From positions 107,183,988 to 107,247,987 of the forward strand of contig NC_080423.1 in the NCBI RefSeq assembly GCF_029873635.1: DNA of 64,000 bases. The letters are read 5' to 3'. The notes beneath the pieces were generated by a model. The model was not told where the DNA came from and ran no database searches. It worked only from the letters and a program-made list of their open reading frames with translations. Made by a program: the position numbers and the translations under genes. Positions 63,101 through 64,000 of this stretch are shown here, piece by piece. Every line of letters starts with the position of its first letter. Within the stretch, counting starts at the first letter, position 1. This stretch comes from Malania oleifera (taxonomy: Eukaryota > Streptophyta > Magnoliopsida > Santalales > Ximeniaceae).

Positions 63101-64000
63101 TTATCACTAACTTGAAAAGGTGACGTTCACAATGCCCGCAACAGCAGCGAGGAGATGATCCATTCTTTGGTGGCTATTTTTTCTTAAAAAGTTTTATTTA
63201 TTTATTTATAAATATTTCAATAATAATAATGACATTAATGAAAATATAAGAAATAACTACATATAACATCCAAGTCAAAACTTACCTGTAGTATAACTTG
63301 TTATTTGACCTCAATTTTTAATATTTGAAAATATTTATCCTAAATTCTAAATTTTAATTAATAATTTATTAGAATAAAAGACATTCTCTCGGAAGTTTAG
63401 GAAAAGGAGACGAAACTTTTATGAAATTTTAAAAGTCTCACATACCTCTCCCTTCATATTTGAGCTTTAATACATATGACTTTATACTTTTTTTCTTTTG
63501 GTAAAACACAACGGCCTCTCATTAGATTTGGCAAATCGACAAGATTTCCTTTGAGATTTCAAAAATTTTAAGAATCTTTTCGAAGGTTTTAAAAATTTTA
63601 GGGACCTCCTTTGAGGTTTGTTAAAATGACAAACGTTTTCTTGTATTTTACAAAAAATACAAGTCTTTTGAGGGAAGTTTGTGTCTTCTTGACAAATTTT
63701 AAAAGAAATTTGTGGTATTTTTGAAATCTTATGAGAGGTCAATGAGATTTTTGAAATCTCAGGAAGATCATTTTCTTTTAACCAAACCTCAGGAAGGTCA
63801 ATATTTTTTACTTTATTTTTTAACAGAAATTATAAGAGACCAACCCAACAGAGAAAGAGAGAGAGAGATTCACATTTTTTTTTACCAAATTTTAAGGGAG
63901 ATTCGTGAATTTGAAACTTGTGTCTCTTTGCTAAACCTTGTAAGAAATCAGTGGTTAGTCTTCTGCTTTAATTATTACTACTTAATTAGATTTGCTTAGT
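63101..64000. other. AT-rich DNA with degenerate TTTGAGRTTTCAAAAATTTT repeats
   Basis: From about 63500 to 63800 short degenerate units recur: TTTGAGATTTCAAAAATTTT, TTCGAAGGTTTTAAAAATTT, ACCTCCTTTGAGGTTTG, TGAAATCTTATGAGAGGTCA. They occur in both orientations and look like part of a foldback or MULE-like repeat whose ends I cannot define. The ORFs here (63482-63742 minus, 63712-63999 plus) are translations of these repeats. No gene recognised. Confidence 0.4.

Overview
This is a transposon-dominated window from a plant nuclear genome. It is AT-rich, has plant-type LTR retrotransposons nested several levels deep, a Cassandra retrotransposon carrying a 5S rRNA-like domain, hAT elements, an RTE-type LINE and a tRNA-derived SINE. 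The few host genes look eudicot; the species cannot be told from the sequence alone. Intact host coding sequence is scarce: the 5' end of an FHA/AAA-ATPase gene at the left edge (minus strand, 1-935), a PMEI/invertase-inhibitor-like pseudogene (44011-44661), the first two exons of a STEEP1 (CXorf56)-like gene (59642-60622) and a captured, broken THA8-like PPR fragment inside a hAT element (24464-28803).

Layout. 1-2.9 kb: AAA-ATPase gene start, microsatellites, a hAT MITE and a SINE. 2.9-23.9 kb: a tandem duplication of a 2.4-2.5 kb unit; copy A (2924-13857) and copy B (13858-23937) share two hAT MITEs and were later inflated by different insertions. Copy A holds solo LTRs at 4677-6886, 7081-11183 (with 7670-10079 inside it) and 11421-13483. 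Copy B holds a LINE (13956-21615) that itself contains LTRs at 14476-18768 (with 14532-16557 inside) and 19223-21454. 24.3-29.0 kb: a hAT element with perfect 8-bp target duplications that captured a THA8-like fragment, was hit by an LTR (24869-28667), which was hit by another (25580-27406). 29-37 kb: AT-rich, non-coding, locally tandemly repeated DNA split by a SIRE-like solo LTR (32206-34472). 37-62.25 kb: one minus-strand Ty1/copia element whose two LTRs (36984-37372 and 61862-62251) flank a single target site, but whose 5' leader is interrupted by about 17.7 kb of foreign DNA carrying the PMEI pseudogene, the STEEP1 5' exons, two Cassandra loci, gypsy pol and copia gag relics and more solo LTRs. 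62.25-64 kb: the continuation of the split tandem unit, then AT-rich DNA.

Most of the bulk is about a dozen LTRs of 1.8-2.4 kb in four sequence families (called here 1 to 4), starting TGTAACGACC or similar and ending GGTCGTTACA or similar, nearly all with 5-bp target duplications. One retains the internal sequence next to a 3' LTR (51810-51845) that is typical of Ty3/gypsy Tekay/Del chromoviruses, so I assign the group there. All four families share a plan: a palindrome array upstream of a TATA box, a CT-rich leader, repeated splice-site-like motifs, a family-specific minisatellite, and several short blocks conserved between otherwise divergent families. No functional autonomous element is visible; every transposon coding region seen has stops, frameshifts or large gaps.
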